A DNA stretch of 64,000 nucleotides. It comes from Actinomadura harenae (lineage in GTDB: Bacteria > Actinomycetota > Actinomycetes > Streptosporangiales > Streptosporangiaceae). The position numbers were made by a program, and so were the translations under genes. The notes below the pieces were generated by a model. The model was not told the origin of the DNA, did not search any database, and saw only the letters and a list, made by a program, of their open reading frames with translations. The stretch is taken from assembly GCF_003696215.1 (NCBI RefSeq), contig NZ_RFFG01000034.1, forward strand, positions 19,316-83,315. Reading direction: 5' to 3'. Of this stretch, positions 34,710 through 41,566 are shown one piece after another. How positions within the stretch are numbered: the first letter of the stretch is position 1; the number at the start of each line of letters is the position of its first letter.

Positions 34710-35663
34710 ATGGGCGTTCATCGCGTGGTGTTCCTCGTGTTCGCGGGCGTCAAGCACCTCGACGTCGCCGGGCCCGCCGAGGTGTTCGCGGAGGCCGCGC
34801 GGCTGGGCGCGGGCTACGAACTCGGCTACGCCTCTCCGACCGGCGCCCCGGTCGGCACGTCCATCGGAACGAGGATGGAGGTCGGCGGCGCCGCCGGGGA
34901 GGTCGCGCACGCCGACACGGTGATCGTCCCCGGAGGCGACGCCCTGCCGACCACCCCCGTGGACGTCGAGGTGCGCACAGCGACATCGCACCTGGTGGGC
35001 GTCGCTGGCCGGGTCGCCTCGGTGTGCACCGGAGCGTTCCTGCTCGCCTCCGCCGGTGCTCTGGACGGCAGGCGCGTCACGACGCACTGGGCGCACGCCG
35101 CGCTGCTCGCTCGGATCTGCCCCACGGCCGAGGTGGTCCCGGACGCGCTGTTCGTGCATGACGGCGCGTTCCACACCTCGGCCGGAGTGTCGTCGGGGAT
35201 CGACCTGGCGCTCTCGCTCGTCGAAGCCGACCAAGGCCCCGACCTGGCCCGGGAGGTCGCCCGGCAACTCGTCGTCTACATGCGGCGTCCCGGCGGACAG
35301 TCGCAGTACTCGACGATGCTGGACGTGCCGCAAGGCACCCAGGCCGGCGTGAAACGTGTGGTGGAAGCGGTCTCGGCGAATCCGGAGGCCCCCAACGGGA
35401 TGGACGACCTCGCCGCGATCGCGGGCGTGAGCCCACGCCATCTCGCTCGCCTCTTCCAGGCCGAGATCGGCATGTCCCCGGTCAAGTTCGTGGAGCACGT
35501 CCGCGTGGAGACCGCGAAGACGCTTCTCCTGAGGGGCGAGTCCGTCGCCGCCACCGCCCGGCGCGTCGGCTTCCAGAACCCGGAGACGATGCGCCGCGTG
35601 TTCGTGGCCCGCCTCGACATGCCCCCGAGCACCTACAGGCACCGATTCACCACGACGACCTAG
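34710..35663 (+). CDS. GlxA-like AraC family regulator (DJ-1/PfpI + HTH_18)
   Basis: 317 residues. The N-terminal DJ-1/PfpI-like domain carries a nucleophile-elbow Cys (VASVCTGAFLLASAG). The C-terminal pair of AraC HTH motifs (MDDLAAIAGVSPRHLARLF and VAATARRVGFQNPETMRRVF) binds DNA. It is divergent from the HD hydrolase gene. Its TAG stop is the insertion point of the IS element. The stop is kept because the element ends in G, and the sequence across the right flank (TAGGTT) would also read TAG, so the protein is full length. Confidence 0.92.
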   Translation: MGVHRVVFLVFAGVKHLDVAGPAEVFAEAARLGAGYELGYASPTGAPVGTSIGTRMEVGGAAGEVAHADTVIVPGGDALPTTPVDVEVRTATSHLVGVAGRVASVCTGAFLLASAGALDGRRVTTHWAHAALLARICPTAEVVPDALFVHDGAFHTSAGVSSGIDLALSLVEADQGPDLAREVARQLVVYMRRPGGQSQYSTMLDVPQGTQAGVKRVVEAVSANPEAPNGMDDLAAIAGVSPRHLARLFQAEIGMSPVKFVEHVRVETAKTLLLRGESVAATARRVGFQNPETMRRVFVARLDMPPSTYRHRFTTTT

Positions 35664-35685
35664 GGCCTGTTTCAGAAGTGGATCA
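35663..35685 (+). repeat. IS terminal inverted repeat, left
   Basis: Begins GGGCCTGTTTCAGAAGT. It matches the reverse complement of 37051-37073 at 22 of 23 positions. Confidence 0.88.
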
Positions 35686-35707
35686 CGCGAGTGATCCACT
35701 TCTGAAA
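35670..35707. repeat. Perfect 17-bp hairpin at the left IS end
   Basis: TTTCAGAAGTGGATCAC, a GCGA loop, then its exact reverse complement. Part of the terminal repeat is thus duplicated in inverted orientation just inside the left end, before the transposase GTG. It could block read-through transcription or form a second transposase site. Confidence 0.85.
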
Positions 35708-35717
35708 TGATCTTTAG

Positions 35718-36592
35718 GTGGGTCGTGGTGATTTGACCGCCGCGCAGTGGGCGGTCCTGGAGCCGTTGCTGCCAGTCGGTAAGAAGCCGGGCAGGCCGCC
35801 GAAGTGGACGAAACGGCAGCTCATCGATGGGATCCGGTGGCGGACGCGCACAGGCGCGCCGTGGCGGGACGTGCCCGTCCGGTATGGCGAGTGGGAAACG
35901 GTATACGGGCTGTTCCGGCGTTGGCAGCGGAACGGCACCTGGGCGCGGATCTTGAAGGAACTGCAGGCCAGAGCAGACGCCAAGGGTCTGATCACCTGGG
36001 ACGTGAGCGTGGACTCCACGATCACCCGCGCGCACCAGCACGCCGCCGGTGCGCGAAAAAGGGGGATCTGCAGGTAGAGCCGCCCGGCGGCGTCGATGTC
36101 GAGCCCGCCGACCACGGGCTGGGCCGCTCTCGGGGAGGGCTGACCACCAAGCTGCATCTGGCCGTCGAGCAGGGCCAGAAGCTGTGATCGCTGATCATCA
36201 CCGCCGGTCAACGTGGGGATTCTCCCCAGTTCCAGCCCGTGTTGGAGCGGATCGGCGTGCCCCGGCTCGGACCTGGACGCCCTCGCAAGCGCCCCGATAA
36301 GGTCCGCGCCGATAAGGCGTACGGCTCCCGCGCTAACCGCACCTATCTGCGCAGGCGTGGCATCACCTGCACGATCCCGGAGAAGGCTGATCAGATCCGC
36401 CACCGCAAGAACCGGGGCAGCCGAGGTGGTCGGCCACCCACGTTCTGCAAGATCGACTACCGTGAGCGTCACGCCGTGGAATGCGGCATCAACCGGCTCA
36501 AACGCCACCGGGCCGTCGCGACCAGGTACGACAAGCTTGCCGTCCGATACGAGGCCACCGTGACTATCGCCGCCATCAACGAGTGGCTGTGA
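35718..36592 (+). pseudogene. IS5-family transposase, frameshifted and interrupted
   Basis: First part (GTG 35718 to TAG at 36077): DUF4096-type N-terminus AQWAVLEPLLPVGKKPGRPP and the first DDE Asp in VSVDSTITRAHQH. The frame then needs a -1 slip at A-AAA-AGG (36056-36062), followed by GGGG. The -1 frame continues (DLQVEPPGG ... RGGLTTKLHLAVEQGQKL) but meets an in-frame TGA at 36185-36187. Past it the same frame resumes with ITAGQRGDSPQF, the second Asp (VRADKAYGSRAN) and the Glu (YRERHAVECGINRLKRHR). The slip may be programmed, as in relatives. The TGA is not explained by it, so the element is probably non-autonomous. Confidence 0.85.
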
Positions 36593-36593
36593 C

Positions 36594-36953
36594 CTACCCC
36601 AGAAGGCTGGGCTGGTCGATCGCCCACAACCACGTGCCGTCGGGCTGGCGGCGAGCCACCTCGACGGTGACACCGCCGTCGGCCAAGCGCACCGACGTGA
36701 GCGCCAGGTCGCCGTTCTGCAGTGTGGGCTGCTGCTGTCCAGGGGCGAAGGTGGGCTTGTCAGCGACCAGGTGCTCATACGCCTGGCGGATCTCCGCACG
36801 GCCTGTGGCGACCTGGCCGTTCGGCAACGCCAGTACCGCGCCCGGCTCATACAGCGCCACCAACCCTTCGACGTCGCCCGCGTTGAGCCGCTCCACGATA
36901 AACCGGCTGAGATCCTCCGGTCGGGCAGCACGCGTCCGGACATCACTGCTCAT
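36594..36953 (-). CDS. NTF2-like (DUF4440/SnoaL-type) passenger protein inside the IS
   Basis: 119 residues with the standard cone fold: helix DLSRFIVERLNAGDVEGLVALYEPGAVLAL, then a TGRAEIRQAYEHLVA helix and a closing strand GTWLWAIDQPSLL. It opens with an ATG; the frame is open upstream but with no similarity. The gene lies wholly inside the terminal repeats, stop 2 nt from the transposase stop, convergent with it. It therefore travels as cargo. The function is not evident; such proteins serve as isomerases or small-molecule binders. Confidence 0.8.
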   Translation of the reverse strand: MSSDVRTRAARPEDLSRFIVERLNAGDVEGLVALYEPGAVLALPNGQVATGRAEIRQAYEHLVADKPTFAPGQQQPTLQNGDLALTSVRLADGGVTVEVARRQPDGTWLWAIDQPSLLG

Positions 36954-37050
36954 TGTCTGTAACTCCCGTCGGGTCGGGCCGGTTGTCCCCGGCAGCAAGC
37001 GATCATGCCAGGCGGGTACGACAAACCAGCGCGACCCAGAACCAAGGCAC

Positions 37051-37073
37051 TGATCGACTTCTGAAACAGGCCC
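37051..37073 (-). repeat. IS terminal inverted repeat, right
   Basis: Ends CTTCTGAAACAGGCCC. Followed by TAGG, matching the CTAGG context on the left. Confidence 0.88.
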
Positions 37074-37110
37074 TAGGTTCGGACGGCTGTCGCCATGATC
37101 GAGAGTGGCG

Positions 37111-38103
37111 TCAGGCTCGGCGGGCCGAGGCGGTGAGCCGGTCGGCGAGGGCGAGGACGAGATCCCGGAGCTCGTCCGGCCGCTCGATGACGAACGGCAG
37201 GTCGAGCGAGGCGAGCACGGAGGGCAGCCAGTCGAGCCGTTCCACTCGCAGTTCGACGTGGAGCCACCGCTCGGCCTGAGGATCCGTGTTCTCCGTGGAC
37301 GCGGGGTCCTCCTCCACGGTCGCGACACTGGCGGGAAGCCTGGAGCGGATCTGTTCGACCGTCCCGTGGATCCGCAGGGTCACCTCGTGCCGGTACTCGG
37401 CCTTGGCGAGCCCTGTCAGGAGGCGCTCCGCCGGATCGGGCCCGGCGGGCGGCTCGAACGAGCCCGGCAGGGGCCTCGCGTCCGCGATGCGGTCGAGGCG
37501 GAAGGTCCGGTCCTGGCCGATCCCGGGTTCGGCGCCCGTGACGTACCAGCGGCCCGCATGGCTGACGATCCCGTACGGGTGCAGGGTGCGTTCGCTGCGC
37601 CGGCCGTCCCGGGCGGTGTACCTGATCGAGATCGGACGGCGGTGGCGTACCGCGTCCGCGACGGCGAGCAGCACCCCGGTCTCCGGGGTGGACGGCTCGC
37701 CGGACGGAGCGGTGAAGGCGAGGGATTCCAGGACGGCGTCGAGCCGGCGGGCCAAGCGCTCGGGCAGGACCCGGCGGATCTTGGCCGCGGCCGTCTCGCC
37801 CGCCGTGCCGGTCGCCGCAGGCACCCCCGCCCTGCGTCCGGCGACGAGTCCGAGCAGCACGGCGAGCGCCTCGTCGTCGTTGAGCATGAGCGGAGGCAGG
37901 CGGTATCCGGGGGCGAGCCGGTATCCGCCGTAGCGGCCGCGGACCGCCTCGACGGGGATGTCCAGCTCGACCAGATGGTCCACGTAGCGCCGCACGGTGC
38001 GTCCGTCGACGCCGAGCCGGTCGGCGAGTTCGGCCACCGTCCTGATGCCGCCCGACTGCAGGAGCTCCAGGAGGGTCAGCACGCGGCTGGTGGGTCGGGC
38101 CAT
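37111..38103 (-). CDS. WYL-domain transcriptional regulator (HTH_11)
   Basis: 330 residues. N-terminal winged HTH (TVAELADRLGVDGRTVRRYV, about residues 22-41) and the actinobacterial signature RGRYGGYRLAPGYRLPPLML. A WYL domain follows (GRWYVTGAEPGIGQDRTFRLDRI) and a C-terminal WCX part. WYL proteins sense nucleic-acid or small ligands. It is divergent from a VOC gene that it probably controls. A close paralogue is encoded at 43409-44356. The start is an ATG at the beginning of the MARPTSRVLTLLELLQ segment. Confidence 0.92.
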   Translation of the reverse strand: MARPTSRVLTLLELLQSGGIRTVAELADRLGVDGRTVRRYVDHLVELDIPVEAVRGRYGGYRLAPGYRLPPLMLNDDEALAVLLGLVAGRRAGVPAATGTAGETAAAKIRRVLPERLARRLDAVLESLAFTAPSGEPSTPETGVLLAVADAVRHRRPISIRYTARDGRRSERTLHPYGIVSHAGRWYVTGAEPGIGQDRTFRLDRIADARPLPGSFEPPAGPDPAERLLTGLAKAEYRHEVTLRIHGTVEQIRSRLPASVATVEEDPASTENTDPQAERWLHVELRVERLDWLPSVLASLDLPFVIERPDELRDLVLALADRLTASARRA

Positions 38104-38196
38104 GGTGTCGAGCCTAGCTTCGATACCGGACCGATTCTGTCCACTATTTGCCCTAACGTCCGGGGTGCACCGACTCAACGACCTGAGGAGAACACC

Positions 38197-38595
38197 ATGG
38201 ACTTCGTCTCGATCCGGATCATCACCGACGACGTCGCGCGTCTCGTCGCCTTCTACGAGCGGGCCACCGGAGTGCGGGCGGACTGGGCCACCGAGGACTT
38301 CGCCGAACTGCGGACGGCCCACGGGACCCTCGCGATCGGCGCCACCCGCACCGTGGCGCTGTTCGCGACCGGTTCCGCCCGTCCCGCCGACAACCGCACC
38401 GTGATCATCGAGTTCCTCGTCGACGACGTGGACGCCGCCTACCGGAACCTGGCCGACGCCGTCCCCGACTTCGTGACCGAGCCGACCACGATGCCCTGGG
38501 GCAACCGGTCCCTCCTGTTCCGCGACCCCGACGGCAACCTCGTCAACTTCTTCACCCCCGTCACCCCGGCCGCCATCGCGAAGTTCACCTACTGA
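38197..38595 (+). CDS. VOC-family (glyoxalase/bleomycin-resistance-like) protein
   Basis: 132 residues starting behind GAGGAG. VOC-fold markers: VSIRIITDDVARLVAFYERATGV and the C-terminal MPWGNRSLLFRDPDGNLVNFF with the usual Glu/Asp-rich end. Members bind metal and either conjugate or sequester small toxic molecules. It is divergent from a WYL regulator (93-nt gap), forming a regulator/effector pair like the ArsR/VOC pair at 33 kb. Confidence 0.88.
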   Translation: MDFVSIRIITDDVARLVAFYERATGVRADWATEDFAELRTAHGTLAIGATRTVALFATGSARPADNRTVIIEFLVDDVDAAYRNLADAVPDFVTEPTTMPWGNRSLLFRDPDGNLVNFFTPVTPAAIAKFTY

Positions 38596-38647
38596 CGCCG
38601 CCCCGCCCAGCGAGCGCATCGGGATGTAGCGCGTGGGGAGCGTTCGT

Positions 38648-38689
38648 GTTGAGTTCGACACCGCCAAGGTCGAGGCACAGGCGGCCTGA
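38648..38689 (+). pseudogene. Remnant of a VOC gene 3' end
   Basis: Reads VEFDTAKVEAQAA then TGA, 12 of 13 residues identical to the C-terminus of the VOC protein ending at 33961. No longer frame precedes it. It is probably left from a lost duplicate or from recombination. Confidence 0.7.
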
Positions 38690-38700
38690 AAGTACGGCCG

Positions 38701-39162
38701 CTACTCCAGCCAAGTCCCGTCGCGCATGATGATCCGCCCGCGTAGTTCCGGCACACCACGCCAGGCGTGCACGGACTTCGGGACCACGCGTACGTACACG
38801 AAGGGCCCCTCCTCCTTACGCGGATCCCACCCGAACTTGCCGGCGAACGCCTCCGCCGCGTCCCCGGGCACCTCGCGGTCCGGGAAGCACTCCGCCTCTC
38901 CCTGAAGGAGCACCACGTCGAAGCTGTCCGGCAGTGCCAGGCGCACGCGCGGTTCCTGGCGGACGTTCCGCACGGTCGCGGACGTGGCGTCGGTGCACAT
39001 CCACACCGCCAGCCCGTCCCACAGGAACCACAGCGGCACCTGGTGCGGCCCGTGGTCAGGGTGAGCCGTCGACACCCACACGTCCCGCTCGGCCACGAGC
39101 CGGTCCAGAGTGTCGCGCCTGCGCTCCGCCGTCTCGCGACGAACGGTTCCTGTGGTCTCCAT
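38701..39162 (-). CDS. Pyridoxamine 5'-phosphate oxidase-family protein (PPOX, split-barrel)
   Basis: 153 residues of the FMN/F420-binding split-barrel fold: RDTLDRLVAERDVWVSTAHPD, HQVPLWFLWDGLAVWM, a TVRNVRQEPRVRLAL segment and a terminal RGRIIMRDGTWLE. The similar TIGR03667/Rv2074-like proteins bind F420 or heme. The enzyme role is uncertain. An ATG 11 codons upstream is possible, but METTG fits the family length better. Confidence 0.85.
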   Translation of the reverse strand: METTGTVRRETAERRRDTLDRLVAERDVWVSTAHPDHGPHQVPLWFLWDGLAVWMCTDATSATVRNVRQEPRVRLALPDSFDVVLLQGEAECFPDREVPGDAAEAFAGKFGWDPRKEEGPFVYVRVVPKSVHAWRGVPELRGRIIMRDGTWLE

Positions 39163-39275
39163 AAGACCGACGCTAGCGAAGCGCACGAGAAGCACGCCTC
39201 AGGCACAAGACCTACGCCCAACGACCGAGCGCCCTCGGCGTTGAGCCACAGAGGTGCTGATGAGAGCGGCCGAAC

Positions 39276-39578
39276 CTACGGCCGGGGGCGGGTGTTCCTG
39301 ATGACGTGGCTGAGAGCGGCGAGGTCGCCTTGGCTCATGGTGAGGTGAGGCCCATCAGGGTCCTTGCTGTCGCGAACACCCACGACAGGCCTGAGGCCGG
39401 CCAGTTCGACGCAAGCTCCGCCGTTGTCGGTGCTGTGGCTGCTCTTCCTCCAGCGAGGAGATTCCTGTCCCTTGCTGACGTGGTCACCGTGTGCCGTGAG
39501 GGTGGCGAGTTCGATGCAGTTCCCGCCGTTCTCGCCGCTGTAGCTGCTCTTCCTCCAGTGCGGATCGCCCTGCCCCAT
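39276..39578 (-). CDS. DUF397 protein with one and a half repeats
   Basis: 100 residues. Typical DUF397 proteins (WRKSSYSxxNGGNCVEVA...VRDSKDPxGPxL) are 60-70 residues. Here a first unit (HWRKSSYSGENGGNCIELA) stops before its VRDSKDP half and runs into a complete second unit (RWRKSSHSTDNGGACVELA ... GVRDSKDPDGPHLTMS). It lies downstream of the XRE-DUF397 pair on the same strand. The ATG at 39578 has AGGAAGG at suitable distance; an ATG at 39602 is an alternative. Confidence 0.85.
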   Translation of the reverse strand: MGQGDPHWRKSSYSGENGGNCIELATLTAHGDHVSKGQESPRWRKSSHSTDNGGACVELAGLRPVVGVRDSKDPDGPHLTMSQGDLAALSHVIRNTRPRP

Positions 39579-39666
39579 GATTCTGTCCGCCTTCCTGGTC
39601 ATGTCGGATGTGAGCGCTACTTGTCGATACCCGTGCATGGGTTCAGCCAGACGCTTCGCAAAGAAG

Positions 39667-39702
39667 AACGCCCAGCTCTGCCGTTGGGCAGATCTGGGCG
39701 TT
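39667..39702. terminator. Terminator hairpin between DUF397 genes
   Basis: 16-bp stem AACGCCCAGCTCTGCC / GGCAGATCTGGGCGTT with one mismatch and a 4-nt loop, just past the stop of the 61-residue DUF397 gene. Confidence 0.8.
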
Positions 39703-39714
39703 CCTGTTCGTGGT

Positions 39715-39900
39715 TCAGATGTTCTTGACGATCTGGGTGAGGGCCGCGAGGTTCCTGCGGGTCATGGTGAGGTGGGGGCCCTCGGGATCCTTGCTGTCGC
39801 GGACGCCGACGCCTGGTGCGAGGTCGGCGAGTTCGATGCAGTCCCCGCCATTGTCGGCGCTGTGAGTGCTCTTTCTCCACGTGGGAGTGTCCTGCTTCAT
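39715..39900 (-). CDS. DUF397 protein
   Basis: 61 residues, one complete unit: TWRKSTHSADNGGDCIELADL then VGVRDSKDPEGPHLTM. Its ATG overlaps the TGA of the XRE regulator (ATGA). In Streptomyces such small proteins bind and counter the adjacent WhiJ-like regulator, and the overlap suits a partner pair. The sequence is closely related to the second unit of the 100-residue neighbour, so a local duplication is likely. Confidence 0.9.
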   Translation of the reverse strand: MKQDTPTWRKSTHSADNGGDCIELADLAPGVGVRDSKDPEGPHLTMTRRNLAALTQIVKNI

Positions 39901-40697
39901 AGTTCCTCGTGTGCCTTTCGAATCATGTCGATGGACATGTTCTCTGGGAGCGCCCTGGATTGGAGGTGCCTAAGCACCTCCGACAAGGCACTGAGGTCGT
40001 CGCGGGCATCGGTCGTAATTCCTCTGACCGCAGTGTCCAGATATGCTACCGCGCTCAGGTCCGGGTGGGTAGCGACGACGAAAGCCCCTCCCACTGCCAC
40101 CGGGCGGCCAGTAGGTATCACGATCTGGATCGTGATGTTCGGGAGTTCTGCCATGGAGCACAGGTGTGCAAGCTGCTCCTGCATGGTCTCACGCGTTCCC
40201 ACGGGATTGCTGAGAACCGTGGGAGACAGCAGAGCGGTCAGTGAGACGGCGGGCGGGTCGGACCGAGTGAGAATCGTCTGCCGGTCGAGGCGGTTCTTGA
40301 CGGCCTCTTCGGTCGTGAGGAGTTGGCGAGCGTACGCCTCGGTCTGGAGCAGTCCAGGAAGGATCGTGTGCTGCCATGTGATCAGCGATTCGGCCTCGCC
40401 TTCGATCGCGGACCAGTTCAGGAACCATGACGGCACCGGGCTTCCGTCTCGGTAGAGGTCCTCCCACAGCTCCAGGAGTGCCCCGTTTGCTCCGGTCAGC
40501 TCGTCGACGACCGTGGTGAACTCCCGTTTGCACGGGCGCTTGCCGGTCTCGACCAGTGAGACGAACGAGACGCTGGTGTGGGTTCTCGCGGCTATGGACT
40601 CCTGCACCACGCCGGCCTTGGTCCGGTAGCGCTTCATCTGGCTGCCGAACGCTTTGAGGGCGGGCTCTGTCGTGGGCCGTTGGCGTCGAGGGGGCAT
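39897..40697 (-). CDS. Scr1/WhiJ-like XRE-family regulator (DUF5753)
   Basis: 266 residues. The N-terminal HTH_31 domain (SQMKRYRTKAGVVQESIAART, then SFVSLVETGKRPCKREF) is followed by a DUF5753/Scr1 effector domain with LPGLLQTEAYARQLL and NITIQIVIPTG. WhiJ-like regulators affect development and antibiotic production in Streptomyces. It forms an operon with the overlapping DUF397 gene and is divergent from a HATPase gene, giving the full whiJ/abaA-like set. Confidence 0.92.
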   Translation of the reverse strand: MPPRRQRPTTEPALKAFGSQMKRYRTKAGVVQESIAARTHTSVSFVSLVETGKRPCKREFTTVVDELTGANGALLELWEDLYRDGSPVPSWFLNWSAIEGEAESLITWQHTILPGLLQTEAYARQLLTTEEAVKNRLDRQTILTRSDPPAVSLTALLSPTVLSNPVGTRETMQEQLAHLCSMAELPNITIQIVIPTGRPVAVGGAFVVATHPDLSAVAYLDTAVRGITTDARDDLSALSEVLRHLQSRALPENMSIDMIRKAHEEL

Positions 40698-40845
40698 GAG
40701 CGAAGATCCTTTTGACTTGGTCGACGATGATCTCTCATGGCTTTCGGCCTTGCGACGGATCACGCTAGTCGATTGCCCGTGCAGAAAGTCAAGGGATATC
40801 ACCGAAGTGGCAGAGGAAAAACGTCACGGAGGGAGGGCGAGCGGC

Positions 40846-41265
40846 TTGTCTGTGCAGATTACGCCGGATTGTCCGACGCCTGAGTTGGTGATCGGTCGGG
40901 AGGGGTTGGAGGAGGTCAGGGGCGCCCGGGACTTCCTGAGTGAAGTGCTGAATGCGATCGGCATAGATGATCTGGATGCCGTTTATGTCGCGAAGACCAT
41001 CGTGACGGAACTGATCACGAATGCCCTCAAACACACACAGACCGCGAGTGTTCTCCTGCGGGTGTATGTCGGGGAGGACGGGCGGCCGGTCGTCGAGGTC
41101 GAGGACGACAGTGACGCGCGTCCCGAGGTCAGGCCGCTGACGCTGGACGAGTTCACCGGGCGCGGTCTCGCCCTCGTCGCGGGGATGGCCGCGTGCTGGG
41201 GGTGGGCGCTCCGCGAGGGCGGCGGCAAGGTCGTCTGGGCGGCGCTGGACGTGGTGGTGCCGTGA
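40846..41265 (+). CDS. ATP-binding protein, anti-sigma/AbaA-like HATPase
   Basis: 139 residues. GHKL fold: N-box VTELITNALKHTQTA, and G-box TGRGLALVAGMAACWGW. These RsbW/SpoIIAB-like proteins in actinomycetes sit beside WhiJ/DUF397 pairs. I chose the TTG at 40846 (GGAGGG eight bases upstream). A GTG six bases later is possible. The first ATG in frame (40696) would overlap the divergent XRE start, which is unlikely. The next gene overlaps its stop by 4 nt. Confidence 0.85.
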   Translation: MSVQITPDCPTPELVIGREGLEEVRGARDFLSEVLNAIGIDDLDAVYVAKTIVTELITNALKHTQTASVLLRVYVGEDGRPVVEVEDDSDARPEVRPLTLDEFTGRGLALVAGMAACWGWALREGGGKVVWAALDVVVP

Positions 41266-41486
41266 TCGGGACGAGTGGGACCGTTCCAGCGCGCGCCGTC
41301 ATCCTGGTCGTCCTCCGCCGGATGTTCCCCGCGTGGGACATCCACCTGTGCGGACGGGGCATCTGGCGTGCCGAGGGGCCCATGCTCATCTCGGCCAGCT
41401 CGTGCGACGGCTTCGTCCAGGCGCTGGGCGACGCCGATCCCGAAGCGCTCGCGCGAGCGGCCGAGGGCCTGCGCTTGCCCGCTTAG
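41262..41486 (+). CDS. Small hypothetical protein overlapping the HATPase
   Basis: 74 residues from a GTG that overlaps the HATPase TGA (GTGA). No known domain. The sequence has a conserved-looking Trp pair (FPAWDIHLCGRGIWRAEGP) and a short Ala-rich C-terminal helix (DADPEALARAAEGLRLPA). Similar Trp-containing small proteins occur after HATPase genes in related loci, which suggests a partner or regulator. The overlap is the best evidence that it is translated. Confidence 0.65.
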   Translation: MIGTSGTVPARAVILVVLRRMFPAWDIHLCGRGIWRAEGPMLISASSCDGFVQALGDADPEALARAAEGLRLPA

Positions 41487-41528
41487 AACAGAAGACGGCG
41501 GGGGCGTCGTGTCGCCCCGCCGGTCTCT

Positions 41529-41562
41529 GCCGGGCCTGACCGTCAGGGCGGTCAGGCCCGGC
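41529..41562. terminator. Terminator between convergent genes
   Basis: Perfect 13-bp stem GCCGGGCCTGACC / GGTCAGGCCCGGC with an 8-nt loop. Confidence 0.78.
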
Positions 41563-41566
41563 TCCG

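Larger units (their letters stand above)
35663..37073 (+). mobile_element. IS5-family (IS427-like) element with passenger gene
   Basis: 1.41-kb element bounded by 23-bp inverted repeats, with TA (or CTAG) on both outer flanks. It holds a broken IS5-type transposase and, between that and the right end, a minus-strand NTF2-like gene. The group is known for short TA/CTAG target duplications and for -1 frameshifting. The complete ends suggest recent arrival or in-trans mobility. Confidence 0.82.
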
